From positions 186,001-250,000 of the forward strand of contig NZ_JABXWB010000001.1 in assembly GCF_013375555.1 (NCBI RefSeq): a DNA stretch of 64,000 nt, read 5' to 3'. Position 1 is the first letter of the stretch. The number at the start of each line of letters is the position of its first letter. The notes below the pieces were generated by a model, which saw nothing but the letters and a program-made list of their open reading frames with translations, searched no databases and was not told the origin of the DNA. Both the position numbers and the translations under genes were made by a program. Positions 19,683-28,368 of this stretch are shown here, piece after piece. Source of the stretch: Sphingobium sp. EM0848 (GTDB lineage Bacteria > Pseudomonadota > Alphaproteobacteria > Sphingomonadales > Sphingomonadaceae).

Positions 19683-20240
19683 ATGATGACCGAGGCAGGA
19701 AATGCGCCGATACCCAATGTGCCAATGTCCAGTGCGCCCGTGCCCAATGCGATCCATCTGCTGCGGACGGCGGTGCAGACCAACATGCAGTTGAGCCAGA
19801 TGGCCGATCAGAAGGCGAATATGCTGATCGGCGCGTCGATGGTGATCTTCACTTTATCGGTCGCGCAATTGCGGTCGGGCGCGTTGGTCTGGCCGGTGGC
19901 GATATTGGCCGTGGGCGTGTTTCTGGCTGCGACCTGCGCCATTCTTGCCGTTCTGCCGAGTGTGGGCCAGTCGCGCGGGAGCGTGACGGAGAGCGACAAT
20001 CTTTTGTTTTTCGGGATTTTCACCCACCTCAGCGAGAGTGAGTTCAGCGCGCGCATGATGCAACTGGTAGCCGATGACGAAGCGCTGTGCCGCGCTATGC
20101 TGCGCGACATGTATCAGAACGGGCAAGTGCTTCAACGCCGCAAATATCGCTATCTGGGCTACGCCTATCGCCTGTTTCTGACGGGCGTGGTGATGAGCTT
20201 CGTGGCGCTCGTCATCGATCTGGCGCTAGGCGGGAGTTAG
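19683..20240 (+). CDS. Pycsar-effector-family (PycTM-like, DUF5706) membrane protein
   Basis: 185 residues. MQLSQMADQKANMLIGASMV (about 35-54) leads into TM1 (48-64), TM2 (69-91) follows directly, then a soluble middle (95-160), and TM3 at 164-182. The A-D-x-K-A-x-x-L motif running into a paired TM, plus a late TM, is the layout I associate with the PycTM effector family of Pycsar antiphage systems. Many family members occur without a cyclase. No nucleotide cyclase gene lies nearby, so a defence role here is not shown. It is divergent from the ACP-SPT pair (109-base gap) and ends tail-to-tail over the NDUFS4-like gene by 4 bases. Strong GGGGGGAGAGG RBS. Confidence 0.65.
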   Translation: MMTEAGNAPIPNVPMSSAPVPNAIHLLRTAVQTNMQLSQMADQKANMLIGASMVIFTLSVAQLRSGALVWPVAILAVGVFLAATCAILAVLPSVGQSRGSVTESDNLLFFGIFTHLSESEFSARMMQLVADDEALCRAMLRDMYQNGQVLQRRKYRYLGYAYRLFLTGVVMSFVALVIDLALGGS

Positions 20241-20515
20241 CGGAAATTATCCGCGTAAGCCTGAATCTTCAGCGTCTTGGGTGCGGTCGCGATCACCGAA
20301 TAGGCAATCCCCTCCCGCTCGGCATAGGCGCGGGCCGCTTCCTCCGACGAAAAGGTCAGCCTGATCTGCTGCTTCATGTCGCCGGAACCGGCCCAGCCGG
20401 TCAGCGGATCGGGCTTCTTCGCTTCGGCGGGCGCATATTCCAGCACCCATGTGTGGGTCAGCGCCTTGCCGGACTGCAGGGCGTTTTTCTGGATCTGATA
20501 GATGCGCGCGCTCAT
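20237..20515 (-). CDS. NDUFS4-like complex I accessory subunit (ETC complex I subunit)
   Basis: 92-residue protein resembling the 18-kDa NADH dehydrogenase accessory subunit (NDUFS4/AQDQ family). MSARIYQIQKNALQSGKALT, WVLEYAP, DPLTGWAGSGDM, and FSSEEAARAYAEREGIAY are characteristic: the protein family binds at the NADH module of complex I. Alphaproteobacteria carry it as one of the few shared 'mitochondrial' accessory subunits. It is far from any nuo operon here, which is usual. ATG 20515 is chosen; the long upstream open frame overlaps hrpB. Confidence 0.9.
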   Translation of the reverse strand: MSARIYQIQKNALQSGKALTHTWVLEYAPAEAKKPDPLTGWAGSGDMKQQIRLTFSSEEAARAYAEREGIAYSVIATAPKTLKIQAYADNFR

Positions 20516-20573
20516 CGCGGTAAGACTCCTGGCGGGATTTCGGTGCTGCGTTGCACCAGCGCATGCGCCCAAG

Positions 20574-23030
20574 TCAAGGCTTGCCCTTGGCGTCGGCGCG
20601 TTTCGTGCGCAAAGTGGCATTGGCCGCCGCCGGATCGTCGGGCCAGGGATGGCGGGGATAGCGCCCGCGCATTTCCTTGGCCACCGCGCTCCAGCTTCCG
20701 GCCCAGAAGCCGGGCAGGTCGCGCGTCGTCTGGATCGGGCGGCCAGCGGGGGAGGTGAGCGAGAGGACCAGCGGAATGCGCTGGCTGCCCACCACCGGAT
20801 GCTCGCCAAGGCCGAACAGCGCCTGCACGCGCAGTTCGACGCGCGGTCCCCCTTCGGCGGCATAGTCGATGGCATGATTGCTGCCTGCGGGGGAACGAAA
20901 GTCCGGTGGTGCGAGCCGGTCGATCTGCTGCTTGCCGTCCCAGCCGATCAGTCCTTCGAGTACGCCGGAAAGCTGCGACCTGTCGATGTCGGACAGGCGG
21001 CGCCTGCCCTGAAGCAGCGGCGGCAGCCATTCGTCCAGCGTCTCCATGAGAGCCGCGTCGGACAGCGCTTCCACCCCGGCGAAATCCGCCCGCATCCTGA
21101 GCGATTGTGCCGCCTCGGACCATGGGAGCAGGTCCAGTCCGCCCCGCCGCACACCGTCGGTCAGCGCCTCGACCACCGCGTCGGGATCGGGCCGGTCGTC
21201 GGAGCCGGAGGAAAGCCGCACCGCGCCCAGCCGCCGTTCCCGAAGGGCCTCGATCCCGCCATTGGCGGCACGGAAGCGCACGGTGCGATGCTCCGCTATG
21301 CGGGTGCCGAACAGGGCGATCACCTCGGCCTCGCCGATCGGCGCGGCGGAGAGGATGCGGGCGCCGGCGGCACTGCCCTGAACCTCGCCCACGGCCAGCC
21401 ATTCCTCGCGGGCGAGCGGGCTGAACGGATCGAGCCGGAAACCGCGCCCGCCGACGCTGGCCCAGTCCGCACCGTCGCCGGAGCGGCGCTTGGCCACCCG
21501 ATCGGGGAAGGCGAGGGCAAGGCAAAGCCCCGCCGCATGGTCGGCGCCGACATCGGGGGCGCCCGCCCTGACCAGCTTCGCCCACCGCTTCGCGAGGCTC
21601 CGCGCCGCATCCGCGCGCTTCCCGCTTTCCCGCCGCCAGCGTATCCGCCGCTGCGACAGGTCGGTGTCCTGCCCGCCAACCCCGCGCTCACCCAGCAGCA
21701 CGGCGACCTCTGACGCGACCTCCGCCAGCCCCATCTCGCCTGCCCGCACCAGCATATGGCCGATGCGCGGTTCCAGCGGCAGGCTCGCCAGCGCCTTGCC
21801 ATGCGCGGTGATCCGCCCGTCGGAATCCAGCGCCTCCAGCACCGTCAGCCGCTTGCGCGCTTCGCTCACCGCAGCGGCCGGCGGGGCGTCCAGCCAGCGC
21901 AACTCCGCCGGATCGTTCACCCCCCAGAGCGCGCAGTCGAGGATCAGGCTGGAAAGATCGCTCTCCAATATCTCCGGCGGGTCGAAGGGCGGCATCCCCG
22001 CCGTCGCCGCCGCTTCCCACAGCCGATAGGCGACGCCCGGCCGCTGGCGCGCGGCGCGGCCTGCGCGCTGGGTCGCCGCCGCCTGACTGGCGCGCTCCGT
22101 CACCAGCCGGGTCACGCCAGCCGCCCGGTCATAGCGTGGCCGCCGCGCCAGCCCGCTGTCGACCACGATCCGCACGCCGTCGATGGTCAGGCTGGTTTCC
22201 GCGATGGAGGTGGCGAGAATGACCTTCCGCTGCCCCTCCCGCGAAGGCCGGATCGCCGCGCGTTGCGCCGCCGGATCAAGGGAACCGTGCAGCCTGTGCA
22301 CCTCCACCTCGATGCTTTCCAGGCGTTCCGCCGTCCGCTCGATCTCCGCGACGCCGGGCAGGAAAGCGAGCAGATCGCCCTCGGCCTCCTCGCTCAGCGC
22401 CCGGCGGATGGTGGCGGCCATCTCATCCTCGATCCGCTTTTCCGATGCGCGCCCGACAGGACGCAGTTCCAGCGGCTGGATGCGCCCCTCGCTCTCCACC
22501 ACCGGCGCGCCGTCGAGCAGAGCCGCAAAGCGCGCCCCGTCCAAAGTCGCGGACATGGGCACGATCCGCAGATCCGGCCGCAGCGCACCCTGGGCATCGA
22601 GCGCCAGCGCCAGCCCGAAATCGCTGTCCAGGCTGCGCTCATGCACCTCGTCGAAGAGGACGGCGGAGACGCCTGAAAGCTCCGGATCGTCCTGAATCCG
22701 CCGGACGAAAATCCCTTCGGTCAGCACCAGCAGCCGCGTTCTGGCGGATTGCTTCGAATCCATCCGGGTTGCGTAGCCGACCGTGCCGCCGACATCCTCA
22801 CCCATCAGTTCGGCGATCCGCTCCGCCGCCGCCCGCGCCGCCAGACGCCGGGGCGAAAGCAGCAGCACCTGTCCCGTGCACCATGGTTCGTTCAGCAGGG
22901 CAGGGGCCACGGCGGTCGTCTTGCCCGCGCCGGGCGGCGCCACCAGCACGGCATTGCTCCCTTCGCGCAAGGCGGCGAGCAGGTCGGGCAAAACGGCATG
23001 GATGGGCAGGAGGGGCGGCAGCGTTGGCAT
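20574..23030 (-). CDS. hrpB: ATP-dependent helicase HrpB
   Basis: DEAH-type helicase of unknown cellular target. 818 residues. Walker A VAPPGAGKTTAV near residue 30; motif Ia LSPRRLAARAAAERIAE; motif II as LFDEVHERSLDSDFGL; motif III MSATLDG; motif V LATSIAETSLTIDGV; motif VI QRAGRAARQRPG. HrpB-specific C-terminal domain ends with TTRDLPGFWAGSW and VAKEMRGRYPRHPWPDDP. I chose ATG 23030 because GAGGGAG stands 5 bases upstream; 23051 is possible. Single gene. Confidence 0.95.
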   Translation of the reverse strand: MPTLPPLLPIHAVLPDLLAALREGSNAVLVAPPGAGKTTAVAPALLNEPWCTGQVLLLSPRRLAARAAAERIAELMGEDVGGTVGYATRMDSKQSARTRLLVLTEGIFVRRIQDDPELSGVSAVLFDEVHERSLDSDFGLALALDAQGALRPDLRIVPMSATLDGARFAALLDGAPVVESEGRIQPLELRPVGRASEKRIEDEMAATIRRALSEEAEGDLLAFLPGVAEIERTAERLESIEVEVHRLHGSLDPAAQRAAIRPSREGQRKVILATSIAETSLTIDGVRIVVDSGLARRPRYDRAAGVTRLVTERASQAAATQRAGRAARQRPGVAYRLWEAAATAGMPPFDPPEILESDLSSLILDCALWGVNDPAELRWLDAPPAAAVSEARKRLTVLEALDSDGRITAHGKALASLPLEPRIGHMLVRAGEMGLAEVASEVAVLLGERGVGGQDTDLSQRRIRWRRESGKRADAARSLAKRWAKLVRAGAPDVGADHAAGLCLALAFPDRVAKRRSGDGADWASVGGRGFRLDPFSPLAREEWLAVGEVQGSAAGARILSAAPIGEAEVIALFGTRIAEHRTVRFRAANGGIEALRERRLGAVRLSSGSDDRPDPDAVVEALTDGVRRGGLDLLPWSEAAQSLRMRADFAGVEALSDAALMETLDEWLPPLLQGRRRLSDIDRSQLSGVLEGLIGWDGKQQIDRLAPPDFRSPAGSNHAIDYAAEGGPRVELRVQALFGLGEHPVVGSQRIPLVLSLTSPAGRPIQTTRDLPGFWAGSWSAVAKEMRGRYPRHPWPDDPAAANATLRTKRADAKGKP

Positions 23031-23084
23031 CGCCGCTCCCTCTCGCGCCATTCGCGGTTCAACGCAATGATTCAGCTTTGGGGT

Positions 23085-23864
23085 TTAGGCGAACAGCAGC
23101 GCGTGGATCGGGTTCTTCGGGTCCAGCAGCATCTTGGCGGTCAGCGCCAGCGACATGACGATCAGCAGCGGGCGGATCAACCGGCTGCCGAAGCGCATGG
23201 CAAGGCGCGATCCGATCTGCCCGCCGGTGATGCTGCCCACCGCCATGGCGAGGCCGACGATCCAGATCACATGGCCGCCCATGATCATGATGAGCAGCCC
23301 GGCAAGGTTGCTGGCGAAATTGGCCGCCTTGGTCTGCGCCGTTGCCCGGACAAGGCCGAGGCCGCCCAGGGCGATGAAGATGGTGGTATAGAATGCCCCC
23401 GCGCCCGGCCCGAAAAAGCCGTCATAAAAGCCGATTGCGCCGATCAGCAGGCTGAGCGCGACCATGCCGACCCGCTGATGCCGGTCCATTTCGCTCACCT
23501 TGGGCGAGAAGGTGAAATAGGCGGCCAGCGCGATCAGCAGCGCGGGCATCAGCCCGGCGAGGATCGAGGGATCGACCCGCTGGATCAGCCACGCCCCGCC
23601 CGCCGATCCCAGAAAAGCGGCGATCAGCGGCCATCGATAGGCCTTCAGATCCATATGTCCCGCCCGCGCATAGGCGATGCAGGCGCCGAAAGTGCCGAGC
23701 GAGGATTGCAGTTTGTTGGTCGCGACCGCAGGAACGGGCGGAATGCCGGCGGCGAGCAGAGCGGGCAGGGCGATCAGCCCGCCACCGCCCGCCATCGCGT
23801 CGATGCACCCCGCCATCAGCGCGGCGGCCATCAGGAAGGCGATGGTTTCAGGGGAGGGGATCAT
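23085..23864 (-). CDS. TauE/SafE-type (DUF81) sulfite/sulfonate permease
   Basis: 259-residue polytopic membrane protein with about eight helices. AGCIDAMAGGGGLIALPALL near the N-terminus and GFYDGFFGPGAGAFYTTIFI in the middle are the two family repeats (GxGGG and GFxGPG). Family members are thought to export or import sulfite, sulfonates or related anions; the substrate here is unknown. No sulfur gene is beside it. Start ATG 23864. Confidence 0.85.
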   Translation of the reverse strand: MIPSPETIAFLMAAALMAGCIDAMAGGGGLIALPALLAAGIPPVPAVATNKLQSSLGTFGACIAYARAGHMDLKAYRWPLIAAFLGSAGGAWLIQRVDPSILAGLMPALLIALAAYFTFSPKVSEMDRHQRVGMVALSLLIGAIGFYDGFFGPGAGAFYTTIFIALGGLGLVRATAQTKAANFASNLAGLLIMIMGGHVIWIVGLAMAVGSITGGQIGSRLAMRFGSRLIRPLLIVMSLALTAKMLLDPKNPIHALLFA

Positions 23865-23897
23865 GCGTTGCCCGAACGAGTGCGGCGCGCAAAATCC

Positions 23898-24938
23898 TCA
23901 ATAAGCCCGTGCAATCGCGAACTCGACCGCTTCGGTCAGCGCCGCCTTGGCCTTGCCATTGTCGAACATGCCGAGTGCATCGATCGCCCGCTGGCCGTAA
24001 TGGCGGGCGCGGGCGAGCGTGTCGTCAATCGCCCCCGTCTTGCGCAGCAGGCCTGTCGCATGAGCGAGATCCTCGTCGCTCACCCGATTGCCCGCAATGG
24101 CCTGTTTCCAGAAGGTGCGGTCCTCTTCGGAACCCCGCGCATAGGCCAGGATCACCGGCAGCGTCACCTTGCCGTCGCGGAAATCGTCGCCCGCATCCTT
24201 GCCCATGGTCGCGCCGTCCGACTCATAGTCGATGGCGTCGTCGATCAACTGGAAGGCGATGCCGAGATTGCGGCCGTAAACGTCGAGCGCCTGTTCCTCC
24301 GCGTCGTTGCGATCCGCGACAACCGCGGAAATCCGGCAGGCGGCGGCGAACAGGGCCGCCGTCTTGGCGCCGATGATGTCGAGATATTGCTCTTCGCTGG
24401 TGTCGATCTTGCGCTGGGCGGTGAGCTGGTTGACCTCTCCCTCCGCGATCACGGCGGAGGCGTTGGAGAGGATCTTCAGCACCTTGAGCGATTCCGCCTC
24501 GACCATCAGCTCGAAGGAGCGGGAGAAGAGGAAATCGCCCACCAGCACGCTGGCGCTGTTGCCCCAGATGATGTTGGCGGTCTTGCGGCCCCGGCGCAGC
24601 CCCGACCCGTCGACCACATCGTCATGCAGCAGGGTCGCGGTGTGGATGAACTCGACCGCTGCGGCCAGCTTGTAATGGCGCGACCCGGCATAGCCGACCA
24701 GATCGGCGCAGGCGAGGGTCAGCATGGGCCGCATCCGCTTGCCGCCGCCCGCGATCAGATGGCCGGCCAGTTCGGGAATCAGGGGAATGCGCGACTGCAT
24801 CCGGTCCAGAATGACGGCATTCACCTGGTTCATGCCCTCGGCGACCAGCGCCATCATGGGAGCGAGCGAAGGCGCGCTGTTGGCGCGGCCGATGGGGTGG
24901 ACATTGCCGGTGGCGGATGCAGTCATGACAAGCGCCAT
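23898..24938 (-). CDS. Long-chain polyprenyl diphosphate synthase (ubiquinone side chain)
   Basis: Trans-prenyltransferase that adds isopentenyl units to make the all-trans polyprenyl chain, probably for ubiquinone-10 in a sphingomonad. First Asp-rich motif TATLLHDDVVDGSGLRRG, second FQLIDDAIDYESD, plus GGGKRMRPML and GEVNQLTAQRKIDTSEEQYL. About 346 residues from ATG 24938 (MALVMTASATG); ATG 24926 is also possible. The open frame extends to 25055, but the extra residues overlap the chorismate mutase leader and are unlike the family. Chain length cannot be read from sequence alone. Confidence 0.9.
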   Translation of the reverse strand: MALVMTASATGNVHPIGRANSAPSLAPMMALVAEGMNQVNAVILDRMQSRIPLIPELAGHLIAGGGKRMRPMLTLACADLVGYAGSRHYKLAAAVEFIHTATLLHDDVVDGSGLRRGRKTANIIWGNSASVLVGDFLFSRSFELMVEAESLKVLKILSNASAVIAEGEVNQLTAQRKIDTSEEQYLDIIGAKTAALFAAACRISAVVADRNDAEEQALDVYGRNLGIAFQLIDDAIDYESDGATMGKDAGDDFRDGKVTLPVILAYARGSEEDRTFWKQAIAGNRVSDEDLAHATGLLRKTGAIDDTLARARHYGQRAIDALGMFDNGKAKAALTEAVEFAIARAY

Positions 24939-25086
24939 GTGGCGGCCCAAAATGCTAAAGGCAAGCGGGAATAGCTTGCGCGGGCGCCCGGAAGCGGCAA
25001 AAAGCCTCCGGATATGTGATTGACGCATCGTGGGGGACGAAAAAGCGGTTCCCATCTTTCGCGCGATGCTCTGCCGGAGGACGCAA

Positions 25087-25371
25087 GTGGACGAGACTTT
25101 GAAGCGCTATCGCGAGAGCATCGACAATATCGACGCGGCGCTCGTCTTCATGCTGGCGGAGCGGTTCAAGATCACCCAGGCCGTGGGCGAGCACAAGGCG
25201 ACGCACGACCTGCCGCCCGCTGATCCGGGGCGGGAAGAACGCCAGATCGCGCGCCTGCGCCAGTTGGCCACCGACGCCAATCTGGACCCCGACTTCACCG
25301 AGAAATTCCTGCGCTTCATCATCGACGAAGTGATCCGTCATCATGAGCGGCTGCGGGAACAGCAGGGCTGA
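25087..25371 (+). CDS. Chorismate mutase (AroQ type)
   Basis: Monofunctional AroQ chorismate mutase; converts chorismate to prephenate on the way to Phe and Tyr. About 94 residues: RYRESIDNIDAALVFMLAERFKITQAVGEHKA (split here as RYRESIDNIDAALVFMLAER and FKITQAVGEHKA) and FLRFIIDEVIRHHERLREQQ. The Arg, Lys and Glu/Gln residues of the AroQ site are in place. I chose GTG 25087 because GGAGG stands 6 bases upstream and the N-terminus then begins VDETLKRYRESID. ATG 25030 would add 19 residues not seen in relatives. Divergent from the polyprenyl synthase. Confidence 0.9.
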   Translation: MDETLKRYRESIDNIDAALVFMLAERFKITQAVGEHKATHDLPPADPGREERQIARLRQLATDANLDPDFTEKFLRFIIDEVIRHHERLREQQG

Positions 25372-25387
25372 GGCTGGGAAAGTTTGT

Positions 25388-26284
25388 TTAGGCCGGTTCG
25401 GTGATTTCCTGATTGCGCGCGGGCCGGGTTGAGCGGCCCAGCATCACCCCGCCCAGCGCCAGCGCGAAGCCGACGATCTGCACCGGCCCCAGCCGCTCCC
25501 CGAACAACAGCCAGGCCTCTATCGCGGCGAGCGGCGGCACCAGCAGCAACAGCATCGACATGCGCGTCGGCCCTTGATGACGCACCAGCCAGACCAGCAG
25601 CGACAGGCCGCCCGCCGACAGCCCCAGCACCGCCCAGCCAAGGCCCATCCATAAAATCGGGCTGCCGTCCCAGCGATAGTCGTCGACGATCAGCGTCGCG
25701 GCCAGCGCGACCAGCGCGCCGCCCGCATTCTGCACCGCGCCTGAAATCGCGATGCCGTCCCCGGCGATGGCGCCCCGCTGGATCAGCGTTCCGCCCGCCA
25801 TGCCCAGAACCGCGCCCATGCCCGCCAGCGCCGGCCAGATGGTGATCGACCCCGCGCCCGAACGCTCGATCGCCGGAAGCAGCACGCAGCCGACCCCGGC
25901 AATCGCGATGGCGAGTCCGCCCCAGGCCCGCCCCGGCAGCCGGTCGCCCAGAAAGGCGACGCTCGCCACCGCCACCATCAGCGGCTGGAGCGCGCCCAGC
26001 AGCGACATGATCCCGGCGGGCATGCCGTTGTTCACGGCCCACCAGCTCAGCGTCAGGTAAAAGCCGTGCAGCATCGCGCCCGCCGCCAGATGCAGCCCCA
26101 GCCGCCGTCCGCGCGGGACTGCCTGACGCGCATAGAAGGCCGCGCCGAAGAGCAGCAATGTCGTCAGCGTCAGCCGAATCGCGAGAATGAGTTCCGGCGC
26201 GGCATGGGGCACCATCGCCCGCGCGACGATGAAGCCGGTGGACCAGATCAGGACGAAGAGGGCGGCGGCAAGGGCGGCAAACAT
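25388..26284 (-). CDS. EamA/DMT family permease
   Basis: 298-residue drug/metabolite transporter with about ten membrane helices and two EamA repeats. It opens with FAALAAALFVLIWSTGFIVA, ends with LLVPPLAAIEAWLLFGERLG and VGFALALGGVMLGR, typical of the second repeat. Substrate unknown. Single gene on the minus strand between chorismate mutase and ccmB. Confidence 0.85.
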   Translation of the reverse strand: MFAALAAALFVLIWSTGFIVARAMVPHAAPELILAIRLTLTTLLLFGAAFYARQAVPRGRRLGLHLAAGAMLHGFYLTLSWWAVNNGMPAGIMSLLGALQPLMVAVASVAFLGDRLPGRAWGGLAIAIAGVGCVLLPAIERSGAGSITIWPALAGMGAVLGMAGGTLIQRGAIAGDGIAISGAVQNAGGALVALAATLIVDDYRWDGSPILWMGLGWAVLGLSAGGLSLLVWLVRHQGPTRMSMLLLLVPPLAAIEAWLLFGERLGPVQIVGFALALGGVMLGRSTRPARNQEITEPA

Positions 26285-26334
26285 GCGTGCGCCTTTGGCC
26301 TATCGGCACCAGCCTGTCGAGTTGCGATCTAAAT

Positions 26335-26982
26335 CTATTCCCGCCCGGCCCGGATCGCCGCGCCACCGGCAAAGGGCGTGATCGCGACCAGCAGCAGCGA
26401 CGCCGCGCCCAGGAATTTCAGCGCCGCCCCGCTGCCATCGCCCAGGGTTCCCGCCCCGAAGATCAGCAGCGGCACCGCCAGCGGCAGGGCAAGCAGGCCC
26501 GACAAGGCGCCGCTCGACCGCAGGCCCGCCGTCAGCGTCGCCACCAGCAGTCCCAGTGCCGCCAGCGCCGGTGTCCCGATCAGCAGGCCCGTCTCCAGCA
26601 GGGCGATGGTCGTCCCGTCCAGCTTCAGCAGGGCAGCGGCGGGCAAGGTCGCGATCATCAGCGCCGGACCGAAGCCCAGCCAATGCGCGATCAGCCGGGC
26701 GAGGACCACCATCTCCTCCCCGATGCCGCGCAGCGCGATCTGGTCCAGCACGCCCGAATCCCGGTCCGGCGCGATCAGCCGGTCGACCGGCAACAGGCTG
26801 GCGAGCAGCGCCGCGATCCACAGCATTCCCCCGCCGGTCCGGCCAAGCAACGCCGCATCCGGCCCAACCGCAAAGGGATAGAGGCTCGCCACCAGCAGCA
26901 GGAAGGCGACCGGCAGCCACAGTCCCGCCGACTGCCAGGCCTGCCGCAGGTCCCGCGCGGCGAGCGTCAGGAGGATGGTCAA
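26335..26982 (-). CDS. ccmB: Heme exporter membrane subunit CcmB
   Basis: Membrane subunit of the CcmAB(CD) ABC transporter used in cytochrome c maturation (system I). 215 residues, six predicted helices. LAARDLRQAWQSAG and FFLLVASLYPFAVGPD-like VAFLLLVASLYPFAVGPD near the N-terminus, LDQIALRG and GTPALAALGLLVATLTAGLR in the middle are CcmB features. ATG overlaps the ccmA stop by 4 bases, so the two are coupled. No other ccm gene follows, so the rest of system I must lie elsewhere. Confidence 0.93.
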   Translation of the reverse strand: MTILLTLAARDLRQAWQSAGLWLPVAFLLLVASLYPFAVGPDAALLGRTGGGMLWIAALLASLLPVDRLIAPDRDSGVLDQIALRGIGEEMVVLARLIAHWLGFGPALMIATLPAAALLKLDGTTIALLETGLLIGTPALAALGLLVATLTAGLRSSGALSGLLALPLAVPLLIFGAGTLGDGSGAALKFLGAASLLLVAITPFAGGAAIRAGRE

Positions 26983-27584
26983 TCTCCGTCCTCCGCCGGG
27001 GCATGATCCTGCATCGCCATCACCACCGGCGTCACCAGCGGCAGCGGCTGGTGCGACGCCGCGATGACGACCCCGCCCTTGGTCAGATGCCCGGCCACCG
27101 CATCGCCCAGCAGGCCCAGCGCTGCGTCATCCAGCCCGTTGCCCGGTTCGTCCAGCAGCCAGATCGGCGCGCCCGACGCGATGACCCGCGCCAGCGCGGC
27201 GCGCTTGCGCTGCCCTGTGGACAGCATCCGTACAGGGACCTGCGCCAACGGTCCCAGCGCCATCGCCTCCAGCGCTCCGTCCAGCGCCTGCGCCGCCGCT
27301 CCGTCCAGCCGTGCCCAGAAATCCAGCGCGGCGCGCAGGGGCTGCTCCATGTCCAGCGCCAGCCGTTCATCGGTCAGCGCAACCCCGCCATGCCGTTCCA
27401 CAATGCCGGCCGATGCGCGCAGCAGTCCGGCGCAAATCCGCATCAGGCTGGACTTGCCGATGCCGTTGGGGCCTTTCAGCAGGGCGCTGCCGCCCGGTTC
27501 CATTGCCAGATCAACGCCCCGGAACAACAGCCGCCCGCCGCGCACGCAGGCGACGTCCGACAGGCGCAATCCCACGCGGCTCAT
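26979..27584 (-). CDS. ccmA: Heme exporter ATP-binding subunit CcmA
   Basis: ABC ATPase for cytochrome c biogenesis; with CcmB drives release of holo-CcmE. 201 residues, as short as CcmA usually is. Walker A LLKGPNGIGKSSLMRI; signature LSTGQRKRAALARVIASG; Walker B IWLLDEPGNGLDD; switch His in ASHQP. Overlaps ccmB at the 3' end and the metallopeptidase-like gene at the 5' end by 4 bases each, forming a three-gene operon. Confidence 0.95.
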   Translation of the reverse strand: MSRVGLRLSDVACVRGGRLLFRGVDLAMEPGGSALLKGPNGIGKSSLMRICAGLLRASAGIVERHGGVALTDERLALDMEQPLRAALDFWARLDGAAAQALDGALEAMALGPLAQVPVRMLSTGQRKRAALARVIASGAPIWLLDEPGNGLDDAALGLLGDAVAGHLTKGGVVIAASHQPLPLVTPVVMAMQDHAPAEDGD

Positions 27585-27988
27585 AAGGTGACCATGTCCT
27601 CCAGAACATGCATGTCGAGGTCGGAGAGGCCGAAATGATGGCCGATTTCATGCACCACCACATGGGTGATCAGCATGTCGAGCGGCACCCCGGTTTCCAC
27701 CCATTCGTCCAGCAGCGGACGGCGGAACAGGTGGATGGTCGGCGGCATGTCGCCGGTCTGCGCCGCCTCACCCACGGGGCGCCCGGTGTAAAGGCCGGTG
27801 AGGCCAAAGGGATCGTCGATCTCCATGTCCTTCAACACCTGCCGATCGGCGAATTCCTCGACGAACAGCACGACATTGGCCAGATGAGCGCGAAACGGCT
27901 CGGGCAGGCGCGACAAGGCGTTCAGCGCCAGGCTTTCGATATCCTCGCGACTGGGCGCAAAACGGGGAGGTTGACCGGCATCGTCCAT
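27581..27988 (-). CDS. Small metallopeptidase-family (MpnE/zincin-like) protein
   Basis: About 135 residues. The zinc motif is HVVVHEIGHHFGLSDLDMH (HExxH plus a downstream Asp/His), as in the small 'metallopeptidase family protein' (DUF1025-like) group. Upstream part: LPEPFRAHLANVVLFVEEFAD, IHLFRRPLLDEW. Its substrate is unknown. The stop overlaps ccmA's ATG. Two starts are possible: 27988 (MDDAGQPPRF, chosen because relatives begin there) or 28006 (six more residues). Confidence 0.85.
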   Translation of the reverse strand: MDDAGQPPRFAPSREDIESLALNALSRLPEPFRAHLANVVLFVEEFADRQVLKDMEIDDPFGLTGLYTGRPVGEAAQTGDMPPTIHLFRRPLLDEWVETGVPLDMLITHVVVHEIGHHFGLSDLDMHVLEDMVTL

Positions 27989-28080
27989 AGCGGAGACATA
28001 AAGCATGTTCCGAATCGTCTGGAAACAGGCGAAGGTCGGGAAAATGCGTTAACAGCGCGTATCAGTGGAGAGGACGGCAA

Positions 28081-28368
28081 GTGATTGCAAAACTGGATGA
28101 GGAAGAACGGGCTCTGGCGCTGAGGAATTTGCCCGAATGGGCCCCGGTTCAGGAGCCGGAGGGTATCCGCCGGTTGTTCACCTTCAAGGATTTCGTGACC
28201 GCCTTCGGTTTCATGACGAAGGTCGCGTTGCTGGCGGAAAAGGCGGACCATCATCCCGAATGGTCGAACGTCTATAATCGCGTCGACATCACGCTGACCA
28301 CCCATGATGCCGGTGGTCTGTCGCGCCGCGACATCGACCTTGCCACGCAGATCGACGCCTTATTGTGA
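28081..28368 (+). CDS. phhB: 4a-hydroxytetrahydrobiopterin dehydratase (PCD)
   Basis: Recycles the pterin-4a-carbinolamine after aromatic amino acid hydroxylation; also acts as DCoH-like dimer in other groups. 95 residues with GTG start at 28081 (GGAGAGGACGGCAA upstream). The motif [20 protein letters not shown] and [15 protein letters not shown] is the family signature; the two His and the Asp of the active site are present. The 3' end overlaps the convergent lipoprotein gene by 9 bases. No phhA is in this window. Confidence 0.92.
   Translation: MIAKLDEEERALALRNLPEWAPVQEPEGIRRLFTFKDFVTAFGFMTKVALLAEKADHHPEWSNVYNRVDITLTTHDAGGLSRRDIDLATQIDALL

Noticed and set aside
19331-20515. Full Pycsar system around the PycTM-like gene
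   Set aside because: No nucleotide cyclase-like ORF is found on either side; neighbours are ACP, SPT and an NDUFS4-like gene.
22749-24974. 741-codon open frame on the plus strand
   Set aside because: It crosses hrpB, the TauE-like gene and the polyprenyl synthase, all of which have clear motifs on the minus strand.
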